Assembly: GCF_947179515.1 (NCBI RefSeq)
Contig: NC_067485.1
Coordinates: forward strand, 77,766,846-77,830,845
Length of the DNA: 64,000 bases
DNA from: Apodemus sylvaticus
Taxonomy: Eukaryota > Chordata > Mammalia > Rodentia > Muridae
Direction: 5' to 3'
This document shows positions 20,871 through 33,024 of the stretch, piece after piece (the stretch's first letter is position 1; every line of letters begins with the position of its first letter). A program made the translations under genes and the position numbers. Under the pieces are notes generated by a model. It saw only the letters and a list, made by a program, of their open reading frames with translations, ran no database searches and had not been told where the DNA came from.

Positions 20871-23800
20871 GTGTTGCACAGACAGGATCATGAGTCCTTC
20901 CTCACATTAGCATTCAAAGTAGGTAGGGTACCCCCTGGAAGACTCAGGTCAGATAATTCTTGGAAATTTTAAAATTTAATCCACATTATATTAAAAAATG
21001 TTGAAAGCAATCGTCTAGAAATTAGCTTATTTCATTTGTTGAAATGTGACTATAAAATCGAGCTAGTACTACCTACGGTTCATGGCCAGGATACTCCAGC
21101 TGTTGCCATTCTAACTCAGGCACTCACCATGACTAAGTATCAGAAGGAAAAACAATCCATTGCAAGGCCAGTGTTGGCCAAGACTGCTTGAACATTTCCT
21201 CTTCACCGTAACAGGCTGTATGGTTGTTTGTTTATCACCCTGCCCAAAGTGTGTGCCTAAATTTTATAGCCCAGGAGCTCTAATTGTGCCTAACATACCT
21301 AATCAATACACTAAAAGGCTCCCATGAGTTCATAAAGTGATAGATCTCAGATGTCTAACAGTTGAGGGTGCTCACAGGGGCCTGTGAATCACAGGTTTTA
21401 TCAGGGACTCGGTGGGATCATAATGTGTTCTTTCAATCTGTGCGAAGACAGTAGCGGGAAACTATTTTATAGATTTCTTGGTAATCTGAGCTGATACTCT
21501 ACCTGTTACAGGACTTTTTCAATAAAATAGAAACACAGCGGGATAAAAAAGATACAAATGGTGATTTTTATAGCAGTCAATAAAACCATGACTCTTATAG
21601 TAATGGAAAATGTGTTCATGAATTGTGAAGTATCCGTGGCTCAGTTGGTGTGGTAATAAAATAATTTGTGCCTTGCCACTGGAACTTTCTTTAACGTGCT
21701 AGCGTGTACTTTTAATTTACCAGTCTTTCTTCTCCTTGGAGGAGAAGTGTCTCTAAAGGCTGTGAAACTTATTAAGGAAATAATGTATCTTAGTCAAATA
21801 CCGACACCTAATCAAAACAACCTCCTGAATGGCTTTTTAAACTACTTCATAGGCCATTACTTTTATTCATAAAGGAATTTTTCAAACCATTATGTGAAAA
21901 AATAAATTTATATTTAGTTCTTTCATAAAAATGGAGATGGAACAATTTATGTATAAAATAGTTAACCTCCTGTTTCCTGAACAAAGAGACTTGGCTTTTC
22001 TCTCAGTGGTCATGTCATGAGCTGACCTACAGGAAATAAAACTCACCAGAAAAAAAAGAGAGCAATGTGTCAGTATTCTATGGGATTATTTAAATGCCCA
22101 AAAGTAAGCACCAACGAGATGTAAGGAGGAGTCAGCTGAAGGAGGAAAGCAGGAACCAATAGATTGATGCTCTGCTTCACCTGGAAATATTTCTTTTTCA
22201 TCCAGATTGTTTTCAAATCCTCTCAAAGAAGAATGCTATTCTCCAAATTCTCCAAATATCTATTAGTGTCTTTGTGAATATTTATTCCCTAGGGCAACTT
22301 TCTTCACACCACTTTACCCCAGTGTTCCTCAATTATAATAAATAATTAAAATAATGGCAGAATGCTACTTCCAGGTGAGATTATATTGTCAAATTCATGA
22401 ACTATAATTTTTCTACTTGATGACAAGATATATTCATTTAAATTATATAACTTCATTTTTTGGAGTTGAAAACAAAGCAAAAAGATAATTATTATCTCTG
22501 AAATATAGAAAATGAAATTTTGAAGGGAAAATTTATCTGTAAACAATTTCTGGTTCAACCACCCATCCAATTTTTCAGTTACCAAAAGTTTGAACCCACA
22601 CATCCAAGAGTCACATAATTGTGAATTGTTATCTCTTTGGGGGTTCTTATAATCAACTCCTGTGAGGCCATTTTATAAGAAAATATTCTGCCATGCATCT
22701 TTGGAGGTTTTAGTTCAGTTTGTTCATCCCCAGTGCTTGTAGGTCTGTTGGGATGAATCTGTGGAGTGGAGGTTATGTCAAAGTTACCTCCCTACATCTC
22801 AACCCTGTGACCAGGATGGAAGAGTCAGAGAGAAAAGAACCTTGTGACCTCAATGATCTGGAGATCTCTCTCGCACAAAACCCTGTCACTTAAAGTCCCC
22901 ACTCCACCTCTCAAAAGTGAAGATCTGTAGAAAAATGAAGAAGTTTTTGGAAGACACTTAAGATTCAAACTATGGGATACCGACTTCTTTATGGAAAGCA
23001 AAGAAACACTAGGCCAGTATGACTATCCCTGAGGAGACATGAACAAACAGAAATTCATCCAGATACACTGGCAACAGACTAAAGGAATGAATCCACCTAA
23101 GCTCAGCTTTAAAAGGCTGAGGAGTTTATCAGGATTAGAATGGAAACACAGGTGAGGGGGGCCACACCCACATCAGTAGCATCATCGCCAAGCCAAAGCC
23201 TTCCCTAGAAGGGGTGATTCCCAAAAGCTGCATCTCTAGGTTCCTGCCCCTCTTTTAGGCAGCTTGGCCAGAAGGAGAGCCTTTTCTCCCCTTTCCCTTC
23301 CCAGAAATGTATTATTACTGTTTTTAGAACCTTACAGAGCAGAACCTTACAACTCACGCTGAGCCTGTGGCTTTCATTGGTTTCCTGAGCCTTGTATGTT
23401 CAGTTAGCTTCCTGAATTTTGTGTGTCTCCCTCCTCTCTCTAGTGGGGAATGTGTCAGTTCAAAGAGAGATCACACAACACCCAGAACATCATTCACTTT
23501 CTTGTGACCTTGACAGAAGAGCTGACCAGAAGCAAGTTAAAGGAGTCACCGTTTCTTTGAGCTTGTGGTTAGAAGAACAGAGTCCTTCAGATGGGAAGAC
23601 ACTGCTACACACAGCCCGGATTCTTTACCTTCTCACATTCTCCACTGTGAGGAGGCAGAGAGAACCAGAAGCATAGCTAGGCTATAAATGTGAAGAGCTG
23701 AGTGTTTAACAGAACTCCTCTAGCCAGGTTCCATCTCCCCAAACAGTCTTACTAGCTGAAAACCAAGCATTCATATCTCATATCTAAACTGTAACAACCA

Positions 23801-24309
23801 GCAAATTTACAGAGGACGCATCTGTTTTTTCCACTCCTTTAGCCTTTTGGTGTCTTCCATGTAACCTACCGGGGACTTCTTGCCAACCACTCGTGAGTGA
23901 TAAGAAAGCAATGACCCCAGATCCATAGATCACAAAGGTGCCTCCAGCAATGGCCTTGTACTGCAGAATGCTAATCAATAGCACAGTCCTGTGAGGCTGA
24001 TCTGCCCATCACCTGTGCGGGGCTAGCCAGTGTGGTTTGCTGCTCAGACCCAACACTCAGAGAGAATAACAACAGTCTTGTACGCCAGTTTATAGTGTCT
24101 GCAGGACCCTAAAAAGCTGATGGGAACAGTTCTACTTGCCGTGTTTGTACAACTAACACACTGTGGATAGGCACAGAGCATCTTCCTTAAGGCTCAGTCT
24201 TATACAGGAAGGCAGTAGCTTCCTGCTCAGGGGAACAAGTTGATTTTGTTCATTTGTCCTCAATTCATTCAAAATATATATATATTGTGTGTTTTAAAGA
24301 TTTTTCCAT
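20871..24309. other. Unique, repeat-poor, about 3.4 kb
   Basis: No SINE, LINE or LTR recognised and no coding exon. The lack of insertions over 3.4 kb contrasts with the neighbours. Confidence 0.6.
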
Positions 24310-24715
24310 ATTTGTGCTAACTAGCTTTCTTTTACTGTGGCCAGAATACCTGGAAAGAAACACAAAAGGGAATGCGGGATTTGGTTTGGTTCATAGTTTG
24401 AGAGGTTAATCCTCTGTGCTGGGTAGAGTTCAGCAGAGCAGATTGTGTATCCTGGCAGACAGGAGACAAAATGGAGCAGTAAACAGGAAGGAACCCTAGG
24501 CCTGGGTTGAACCCTCACGGTGGTAGACATCCAAGTAACTCTCACCTTCCAGAGTTCCACCTCCTAATGGTTTATTCAAATTTTGAAATGTTCAGTAAAT
24601 TAAACCATTCGACCTCGTATCTAATCTTCTCTGGGAACACCCTGGAAGGCACACTCAGAACTATGCTAATCTTCCTAGGTTCTTCTCAGTCCAGTCCAAT
24701 TAGCATTCAAGGTCA
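24310..24715 (-). mobile_element. Old LTR remnant, MaLR/MLT-like, minus strand
   Basis: The opening resembles reversed LTR text of the MaLR group: TTTTACTGTGGCCAGAATACC, then a GTTCATAGTTTGAGAGG stretch, a TCCACCTCCTAATGG stretch near 24555 and ATTCAAATTTTGAAATG near 24575. The ends are not sharp and no target duplication was seen. It is clearly more diverged than the MT element at 3-5 kb. The call rests on recognising conserved phrases and could be wrong in family or extent. Confidence 0.4.
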
Positions 24716-24934
24716 AACATAGATATTTCTACTGAAGAATTAGCTCCACTGAGTATCACACTGAAGCCAGGAGAAATTAAGCCGCTGACCACAGCCTATG
24801 CAGGCTTGGGTGGCACAGAGGCTGGGTGGCAGAGACCTTGAAGGACATTGGCAGTGGGGTGACCTGATACATCGTAGCGTGGAGTTTATATTGACCGACT
24901 GATTTTCCTTAAAACAGCGGAGAAAGGCAAGAAA

Positions 24935-25290
24935 GATAGATAGCTCAGTGGGTAAAAATGCCCGGAGGGTACAGAGGAAGACCTAAATTCAGAGCTCCAG
25001 AATCCACAGAGAAAGCAATGAGTGGCAGAATTCGCCTATAACCCAGTCCTGAGAGCGGGAATGAGTACACACCAGGACCCCTGAAGCTCATTGGCCAGCT
25101 AGCTTAGCTAAAACTACAGGCTTCGGGATCGATGGGAAACCCTGTGTCAAAAAACGAAATGTGGAGAGCAATCGCGGAAAGAGTTGACGCTGGTCTCTCA
25201 CCTGCACGAGTACATGTATGTACACACACCTATCTACCTCTGCACTCCCCAACACACAGGCAGGCACGCACGAATGCACGCACGTACCCG
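24935..25290 (+). mobile_element. SINE B4
   Basis: GATAGATAGCTCAGTGGGTAA, ACCTAAATTCAGAGCTCCAG, TAACCCAGTCCTGAGAGCGG, TCATTGGCCAGCTAGCTTAG and a CACACACC / ACGCACG-rich tail follow the B4 order. Confidence 0.7.
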
Positions 25291-27705
25291 CAAGCAGATT
25301 TTTGGAGATAATATAAGAATGTTACCTGCCTCGTTGAGGTTCACCAATTTAACTTTACGCAATGTAACTCTACTAAGCACCAGGTCCCCGGTTTCACCTA
25401 GATCTAAATCAACCTGATAAACATTGGTTAGCAATAGTTGCCTGCAATCTGGCCAGGCTCCTGCCTGAGCTGAGGTTGCAAACCTAGTTTTACTCTTCCC
25501 CTTCACAATTAAATTCAGCAATCATGCATAATAAAATAAGCAGAAATAAAAATCTTAGGATAGCCTGTTGGGGAAAAACAATGAATGCAAATCCTGAAAG
25601 TATCATTTACAACCCCACTGGATGCAAAACAAAATGTTCTGCCTGGTAACACAGATTAATAAAATAATTAAGCCGTGTTAGACAGGTAAATGGTTTAGTC
25701 AATTTAGTGTGGGTAAAGCTCTCTTACACAGCTTGCAACTTCTGCTTGGAGACTATAAGCATTTGCATTTTATGAGTTTTTAAAAGCATACCTTATTTTA
25801 AATGCAAAACCTTAATGTCACACACAGCCACACTTAATGGAAAGTTATTTCCATGCCATTTGGGGACAGCAGCCCAATGCTGGGTTTGGGCAGAGATTTT
25901 CAAATAGGCTGAGGTCAACTTTTAAAAGTAGCCAAATAGATCTAGCTTGAAATATTAATCATTTGTTTACCTGTTCTTAATGCATTTTACCCCTGTTAAT
26001 CTACACTGAAATATCACTTGGAGTTTAATAGCAATCTAGACCCACCCATCAAATATTTAGTATCTGTTTAGGAAAAGTAATTGGTCAAACTCCAAGCTAC
26101 TATTTGTTCTCTTTGATTAATGTTTACCAAGTAGAAATTTGGGGATAAAATAATTCACTAGTACTTGGTACCTGTTAATGTTCCCTCTCCTTTCAGTAAC
26201 AATATGCCATCGTTCACCTGATCGTCTCTTGAAAATAAAGTGTGATTATGTTCTTAAATTAAACCTTGGCTCCAATAAGGAATTTGAATTTGCTTTGGTC
26301 CACAGAACTACCAGCTTATAGAAATCTCTACTCTGTAAACTCAGGTGCACTGACTCCCGTGACGCTTGCCTCCTCTGGTGACTAGCTAAGCCCAGTTGGT
26401 TATAGCAAGGGGAAGGTTCAAAAAGCAACCACCTTCGCATGTGGCTTCCCTGTGATGGCATGACATCAGGGCGTGGTTTTAATGTCTGCAGGAAGCTTTT
26501 CAGTGTGCACTGTGAGTTTGGGGTCTGAGGAAAGAATGAGCCTAAGTTGAGAGTCATGAAGGCCACACCCTCCAATGCAGTGGGCGGTGTCAGTGTCTAC
26601 TCGAGGCACAGTGGCAGGACTCCCTAAACGTTCTCCATTTGTGACACTTTTCACACAACCCCATGGACATAGTATAGAAAAGCAGCATGACAATCAGACA
26701 TTGATAAAATATCATAAAGACGTTTATTTTACAACCGTTTCTTGAAATGCATTTGAGCTTTTTTATTAAGGATGGAAGCATATCAGCTTATTAATGAGGT
26801 ACGTGTGCTGTTTATTTTAGACAAAGAATGAAATCTTGGCTGAATATCTGATACTGCAGGAAGTAAAGCATCTTTAAAGGTTTTCTGAGTTCATTGATAT
26901 ATTTAACTTACTGTCATTAATTCTGCAAACATCACTTCACATAAATACCATAGTACAAAATAATAGAGGTATATTTTTCAACAGTTTCAGAAACTATTGG
27001 GAATTTTGTTCTATTCCCAAGTCAAAATTCACTTAAACTTCTTCTGAAACTCAAGTCAGAAACTCAAAACATAAAATTCTAAAATCAAACTTTCTAATGA
27101 GAATTGATAGTAGGAAAATATTTAAAAATCTATGTTTTATATCATTAAGCTATTGTACAGAAAATCTTTTATGTACCTGAGAAGTCGAGGGTTCAGGGCA
27201 GACCAGAGTATAGAGTCAGGCCCGAGGAGCTTCAGCTGGTGTTCACTGATTCCTGTGAGAGCAGTCACAGTGCTCAGTATGCCTGTGGGACTTCAGAACC
27301 CAGGCTGCAGTGAGGCTCCAGGATACAACATGGCCAAGAGCTACAGAAAACACCTCAGGTCCATCATGTGTCTGACCTGAGCTCACTATTACCGAGACTT
27401 TCGCCACTCCTTCTTTCAGTCATGTAATTTCATATGGGTTGTAGCCACAGTTTAAGAAGCTTCAAGTTTTGGAGAACATTTCCTAAACAGCGAAAATTGC
27501 TTTCAGCATATGTTCACTAAAATTTCAGTCCTTTGAATTGTCCATATTAATGTTATATATTTGAAATAATTAAGGGAGGTATGTAGGAAGTACCTACAGG
27601 CCCATAAGAATTAATAGAGTCTAAATTACCTTCTTCCCAAGAGTAGTTTAATTGAACACAGTTTCCATAAAACCCAAATTGGAAAACTGAAAACAAATGA
27701 ATTGT
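25291..27705. other. Unique, repeat-poor, about 2.4 kb
   Basis: No repeat recognised. 25690-26180 is AT-rich with homeobox-like TTAATC and AATTGG motifs and could be conserved non-coding sequence; this is a guess from composition. Confidence 0.5.
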
Positions 27706-27930
27706 GGTTGTTGTTGTTGGTGGTGGTGGTGGTGATGCTGGTAGTGATGGTTGTAGTATTGGTGGTGGTAGTTGTGATAGTGGTGGTGCTGGTTGGGGTA
27801 GTTTTGGTATTTGGGGGTGGGGTGGTAGTGGTTTGTATGGTGGTAGTATGAATGACAGTGGTTAGTAATGGCCCTTGTGGTAGTGATGGTGGTAGTGATG
27901 GTGGTTCTGGTATTGATGGTAGTGATGTTT
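27706..27930. repeat. TGG/TGA-rich imperfect repeat
   Basis: About 220 bp of TTG, TGG and TGA trinucleotides with almost no C on the plus strand. Periodicity is 3 bp but imperfect. Confidence 0.9.
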
Positions 27931-28014
27931 TTTTTTCTCTTTTCTGTTTCTAAGTTCTTAACTCAGAATTAAGCCTTCATAATAATAAATACTTTTAAAA
28001 TGAAAATTTCATGT

Positions 28015-28110
28015 TTGGAGTGATGGCTCAGTCAGTGAAGAGTTTATAACGCAAGCATGAGATCCTGAGCTTGGATCCCCAGTGCCCACATCAAATCTGC
28101 ATCTGGTCCT
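28015..28110 (+). mobile_element. SINE B4, 5' half only
   Basis: GGAGTGATGGCTCAGTCAGTG, CGCAAGCATGAGATCCTGAG and TTGGATCCCCAGTGCCCAC form a clear tRNA-like head. The copy then runs out into the old L1. Confidence 0.65.
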
Positions 28111-28129
28111 CCATGTCTACAGCCTTTAC

Positions 28130-28970
28130 ATTAAGAAATCATCAATAGAGCAGACAACCTCAGAAGGAGACACACTTGCAGACAGTGTTTTCACAAGAGA
28201 AGCATCCTGGTGCTCTATTTCAGCAAAGCTACAAGAGTCAAAACAACAACTATGGTTTATGAGTATAAAAACCAACTTATAGGCCAGTGGAACAGTGTAG
28301 AAAAATCTATAACTTAATCCAAATACTCACAGCAAACTTATTTTTGGCAAAAATACCAAGAATGCATCAGATTGTGTTGAATCTCCAAGTAACTACTGAT
28401 TCTGAAAAACAACAAAACCCAAGTTATCCATTATTAAACAAGAAAAAGACATATCTCCAATGAAGATATATAAACAGACAAAAAGCCTATGAAAACTGTC
28501 TAACATCCCCACATAATAAAGTGTTTAACACTAATTACCTAAATTAATATAAGAGGTTGTAATGGTTATGTTCAAAGGGACAAACAAATTGCTAAAGAAT
28601 GTCAAGAAAGAAAAACTCTTAAATCTTGTTTGGGGGAACATGCTAGGATGGCTATTATAGAAAATGGTAGGTAGATTCTTGAAGAGACTGAGAGACAGAC
28701 AGACAGACAGAGACAGAGAGACAGAGAGACCGAGGAACAGAGAGACAGAGAAGACAGAGACAGAGAGACAGAGACAAAGACAGAGAGAGACAGAGAGAAA
28801 CAGAGAGACAGAGAAACTACAGTAGCCAGCAATCTTGCTATTAAGCATATATTCAAAGAAAACAAAGTCATTATAACAAAGAGATGCCCACATACCTCTG
28901 TGCATCTTGGTGTGTCTCAAAGTAGCTAAAATAAAAGAAACAACCAAACCATTCATCAACTGTGATTGTA
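28130..28970 (+). mobile_element. Ancient LINE-1 ORF2 fragment split by a GACAGA expansion
   Basis: Before the simple repeat the text follows old L1 ORF2 (AGGCCAGTGGAACAGTGTAG; TTTTTGGCAAAAATACCAAG; ATATCTCCAATGAAGATAT). After it the same element resumes (GCCAGCAATCTTGCTATTAAG; AAGAGATGCCCACATACC; CATTCATCAACTGTG). The intervening 28681-28815 is a purine-rich GACAGA/GAGACA array. Order and orientation on both sides agree with a single L1 (L1M-type age) into which the array expanded. No frame is open. The left edge near 28130 is uncertain. Confidence 0.6.
28681..28815. repeat. GACAGA/GAGACA array
   Basis: Purine-rich array inside the ancient L1. Minus-strand frames here give serine/leucine-rich text. 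Confidence 0.95.
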
Positions 28971-28977
28971 TTTATCA

Positions 28978-29256
28978 GGGGATGAGATGGCTCCCTGGGT
29001 AAAATAATTAGTCATGCAATCATGAGAACCTAAATTCAAATTCCCAGAACTGATATAAAGCTTTCGTCCTACCAAGTCATGGGAAGGGGATACAAGAGAC
29101 TCCTGGGAAGCTTCAATGACTGCTAACCTGTCAAACAAATGAAAAAAAAAACAACAGAAAGACCCATCTCAAACAAGCTGAAAGGTGAGGGCTGACACCT
29201 GAGGTGGTCCTTGGTGACACTTGTGTGTGTTTACACACAGGAATGTGTTTGCATAG

Positions 29257-29296
<40 letters not shown>

Positions 29297-29330
29297 ATGT
29301 GCACACAAGTGTGAAGACATATACACACAT
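28978..29330 (+). mobile_element. SINE B4 with CA-rich tail
   Basis: GGGATGAGATGGCTCCCTGGG, AGAACCTAAATTCAAATTCC and AGACCCATCTCAAACAAGC, then a tail with (AC)n at 29261-29292. It lies between the ancient L1 and the ORR1-like LTR. Confidence 0.65.
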
Positions 29331-29395
29331 CTGCATATTTATACTCTTATCTAAGCACAGAAAGGGCACTGCTATTGTGTTAAACAGTTGGTTAT

Positions 29396-29785
29396 TGTGG
29401 TGATTTGAATAAGTATGGCCCTCCCATAGATTCATTGTTTGAATGCTTGACCATAGGAATGGCACTATTAGGAAGTGTGGCTTTATTGGAGAAGGTATGA
29501 CCTTGTTAGAGCATTGTTCCCACTTGTGTCACTATGGAGGCAGAACTTTGAGGTCGTATATGCTCAAGTTCTGTCCAGGGTGGACAGTTACCTGCTGCCT
29601 CTGGATCAAGATGTAGAACTCTCAGCTCATTCTCCAGCACCATGTCTGCCTGCATGCTGACATGCTTCCCACCATGATGATAATGGACTAAATGTCTAAA
29701 ACTGTAAGCCCCAATTAAATGTTTGCCTTTATAAGAGTTGTCTTGGTCATGGTGTCTCTTCACATCAGTGGAAACCCCCCAGACA
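29396..29785 (+). mobile_element. Solo LTR, ERVL-MaLR, ORR1-like
   Basis: About 390 bp beginning TGTGGTGATTTGAATAAG and ending CCCAGACA, with TG...CA ends, the family's AATTAAATG polyadenylation-like segment near 29713 and an ATAAGAG segment near 29731. Flanks are GTTAT on the left (29391-29395) and GTGAT on the right, a 4-of-5 match that fits a decayed 5-bp target duplication. No internal region or second LTR follows, so it is a solo LTR left by LTR-LTR recombination. Open frames across it on either strand, including a 145-residue minus-strand one, are by-products. ORR1 is my best name; another MaLR group is possible. Confidence 0.7.
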
Positions 29786-31072
29786 GTGATATTTAAAAGA
29801 TCAGTGGTATAAGGTGCAGAGAGTTCTTGCAAATACGTCTGAACCCTTCTGGGAGGAAGAGAAAGAATGCTAGAGAAGGCAAACATTAAAAGCAGCAATA
29901 GAGATTTCAGAACCACTGAAGACATTTTAGAAACCACCCACATATTTTATTAAAATCACATCTCACTGACAATATTCTTCCTTTTGGGGGGAAGTGGGTG
30001 CTTTCAGGATTATTGCAAAGACAGTAAGATCTCAGTCTCACTATTTTTTTTAAAGTAGAGCCATGGATTGCTCTAAAAGGACTGAAAATTATTATTCATC
30101 CTCATCTATTAGATGAAAGTTACATAGAAACAGTGATAGGTGAACTCAAGAAGTGACCATTTAAACCCCTCATATGTACACCCCAGATTCACTGACCTCA
30201 AAATGAAAAGAAACTGAGATGCCATCTTTGAGCCTCATGACAATTTTAAAAGTGTTTCACGTCCTAGGTCCTTGACTCTCAAGCTATACAAACAATGGGG
30301 ATGTGACACTGAGTTCAACTTCAGTTTCCTCAATCAGAGAGTGAAGGCTTCACAGATTGTCTGGGCCCTTCATGCTTTAAAGGTGCAAGATTATACCGCT
30401 ACTTGGTTTCTTGGGCTTTGTAAGTTATGACCTTGAACCCAACATTCATATAGAACCTCCCATTCAAACTGACTGTTTTACTCAAATCCTTGCCTTGTGT
30501 AAAGGTTTCTCAGTCCTAAAATTCTTCATAAATGGTCCACTATAGATTTACAGAACTCACATAAACATTGTGTTTGTTTGTATATCTGTAAATGGTGGCA
30601 GTTTGGTTATCAATTCAGAAAGCTAGGAAGAGAGTGTGAGTTTGAATATAGTCCTAAAACTTAAAATATCATAGCTCGACTTCATCCATTTCATCGTGGG
30701 TCATATAACTGCCTTCAACTCATTTTATGTTGTTTTGAAAACATGTGCAATGTCAATGCTAACTTCTGTGAATTTATTCCTTAACTTACTTTTGCTTTTA
30801 CCTGGGTTCCAATTCTGAAGCTCTCGTATTGACTGTGATTTCCCTAAGGGAAGTTTTCTTTCTGTGCTACAGACAAATCGATTGTTTTTGTTTCTGGATA
30901 TGAATGGAAAAGTGAGTCCAATTAGCTGAAAGTATCAAAAATAATAGCAATAATAGCAATATCGGAAAGTGCTTATGTTTAGAGAAGAAGATATTCCTTT
31001 TATCAAAGGGGGATAAAGCCCTTTTCCAGTCTGACAGGGTAACAAGCAAACTGAACCCAAGTGATCAATCCC
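29786..31072. other. No gene or recognised repeat
   Basis: Unique AT-rich sequence. Confidence 0.6.
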
Positions 31073-31138
31073 ATCACGTAGAGTGAAATGTGGTAGTTAT
31101 TAAATATCATGTAGGGTGAAATGTGGTAGTTATTAAAT
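31073..31138. repeat. 33-bp tandem duplication
   Basis: Two copies (31073-31105, 31106-31138), both with GTGAAATGTGGTAGTTATTA and TAAAT. Two mismatches, at ATCAC/ATCAT and AGAG/AGGG. Confidence 0.9.
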
Positions 31139-31211
31139 AGTCTATAGCAGAGCAAGATTGTGGATGGTGAAATGTGAGAGAGATGTCTTTATTGCCTTCT
31201 GTAATGCATAC

Positions 31212-31369
31212 CCCCTGTTACTCATCCTTAGCCCACTCAAGAAAACCTCAGCTTGTGCAGAGTAAGTCCCGACTCTAGAACTCTGGTTTCCCCCTGTTAC
31301 TCATCTTTAGCCCACTTGTAAAAACCTCAGCTTGTGCAGAGTAAGTCCCGAGTCTAGAACTCTGGTTTC
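31212..31369. repeat. 79-bp tandem duplication
   Basis: Copies 31212-31290 and 31291-31369. Both begin CCCCTGTTACTCATC and carry AACCTCAGCTTGTGCAGAG, AGTAAGTCCCGA and TAGAACTCTGGTTTC. A handful of mismatches cluster around 31240 and 31320. Confidence 0.9.
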
Positions 31370-32584
31370 TACATTGCACAGAGCACTGAAGTTCTGTATT
31401 AAAAATGAACAACTGTTAGATTGCAGGCAGATGAACTAATTCCTTCCACACGCAAGCATCTGCACTGGGGTCCAGAGTCTAGCCCCGTGAGCAGCCTTCC
31501 CCTATGGCCTACTTGCAAGATGTTACCATGATTCTCTCGGTGAGCTGTTACAGACACGGGGTGATGGTGGAGAGGTGGGGTGTCAAGGATGCGCTTCCAC
31601 ACTCTATCCCTCAAGGAGTAGGGATGGGTGGGTGGTACTCGGGGTTGAGAAGCTGACTGGATTTGTCCACGCCATTCAGAGGCTGTTCAGGATAATTATC
31701 ATCACACTTCTTTGCTGGTTTGCTCCTTTCCTCTTCTTTTATATGTAGGGAGCATGCTTTGGTCTTGATTTTGCTGTCTACTGTCTTTGGCTTTGTGGGA
31801 TTTTTTTGGCCTCTACAGTCCCATTTTGGAGAGTATTTAAACCAAAAAGAAGGCTCAGTGTGACTCACAGCCCTGTTACCCCTTGAACCTGAGCAGTCTA
31901 TGTTCCTTCATGTTGGATATATAATATGAAGATAGAGATAGAGAGATATAGGCATATTATAGAATGTCCAGAGTATATTTTTGAACTTAGCAGAAAATAC
32001 AGTAAGAAATGTGCCTATTATATTTTAGTCAGGAACTAAAACTCAAAATTTTTGCATAGATATTTGCTTTTAAATATGGCATTATTTGAGAATATCCTCC
32101 TGGTTTCCTATCTTTGTGAACATTTACATAAAAAAAATAAAGACCAGACATAGTGATGTCTGGCTATACTATCAGCACTTCCAAGGCTTGAATCAAAGGA
32201 AAAAAAGTCTTGAGTACAGGGATAAACTGGGCATGGGGAATTGCCTCCACTATAACTCAGAGCCTAGAAACTCCTTTCAGGAGATATCACACCACTCTGG
32301 TGGTTTTCATTTTCATACATTGCTCTTCTTTCTTCCACTGCAACCTACTCTAACTTTATTAGAGAGTTCACAGGCACTTTTTTGTATTTCCTGCACTGTT
32401 TCTAAACCAGGCTACCAGGTATTGATATTGAACTAAACTCCTGGCTGGTTTTATAAATCATCATCAGCAAGGGCACTGAGAGCCTGCCCTTGATGGCTTT
32501 ATAAAGAAAAACTGGCTGCCATCTTGAAGCTTCCTTTATGACATACCATAACTTTGTCACATAGAAAATATTTTATATTTAATC
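31370..32584. other. No gene; possible B1 piece only
   Basis: Unique sequence; frames at 31399-31868 (minus) are short and unsupported. Confidence 0.55.
32143..32205 (+). mobile_element. Possible SINE B1 fragment
   Basis: ATAGTGATGTCTGGCTATAC and CAGCACTTCCAAGGCTTG resemble a diverged B1 head. Short and weak. Confidence 0.35.
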
Positions 32585-32895
32585 CAATTCATTTTTTATT
32601 GAGTGCTACAATAAGCCCGGCATGAAGCTGCTGTGGACACAGAGATGAATATGTTCCCCCTGCAAGTGGCTCGTCAGAGAGCGGGAAGGAGGAACACAGG
32701 AAGGTGTGGAGGGGAAATGTCAGGACTAACACTAGTGTGCAGTGGAGAGAAGGGGGGAAGAAAGCCTCTGCTGAGCTGACCTCTGAGCTGGAGCTTGAAA
32801 CAAGTTAACTTTCTTCGCCAGACAAGTATAGGGTAAAGGAGAAAGTCCTACAAATGCATGGAGAAACAGATAGGCTGAGAAATCAAGGGTATCTT
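32585..32895 (+). mobile_element. Ancient LINE-2 3' region fragment
   Basis: TTTTTTATTGAGTGCTACAAT followed by GACACAGAGATGAATA, then a GAAAGCCTCTGCTGAGCTGAC segment, an ACCTCTGAGCTGGAGCTTGAA segment and AAAGTCCTACAAATGCATGG follow the order of the mammalian-wide L2-like consensus. It is highly diverged, as expected for an insertion older than the rodent lineage. A second short piece of the same kind is at 49440-49480. Confidence 0.55.
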
Positions 32896-33024
32896 GAGAA
32901 AGAGCAGGCTTTTCTTCTGATATTTTTTCATCTCTGTCTTTGGATTTTCTGACTTTTGGTCTCTACGTCCCCCCCACCAGGGGGTGTTTAAGCCAGCAGG
33001 CTATGTTCTCACAAGTTACATTTC

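Noticed and set aside
21628..21665. tRNA-like phrase CCGTGGCTCAGTTGG
   Set aside because: Resembles a pol III A-box, but no B-box or cloverleaf follows; not a tRNA or a clear SINE.
28531..28959. 142-codon serine/leucine-rich minus-strand frame
   Set aside because: Translation of the GACAGA repeat inside an old L1.
29506..29943. 145-codon minus-strand frame
   Set aside because: Mostly antisense of the ORR1-like LTR.
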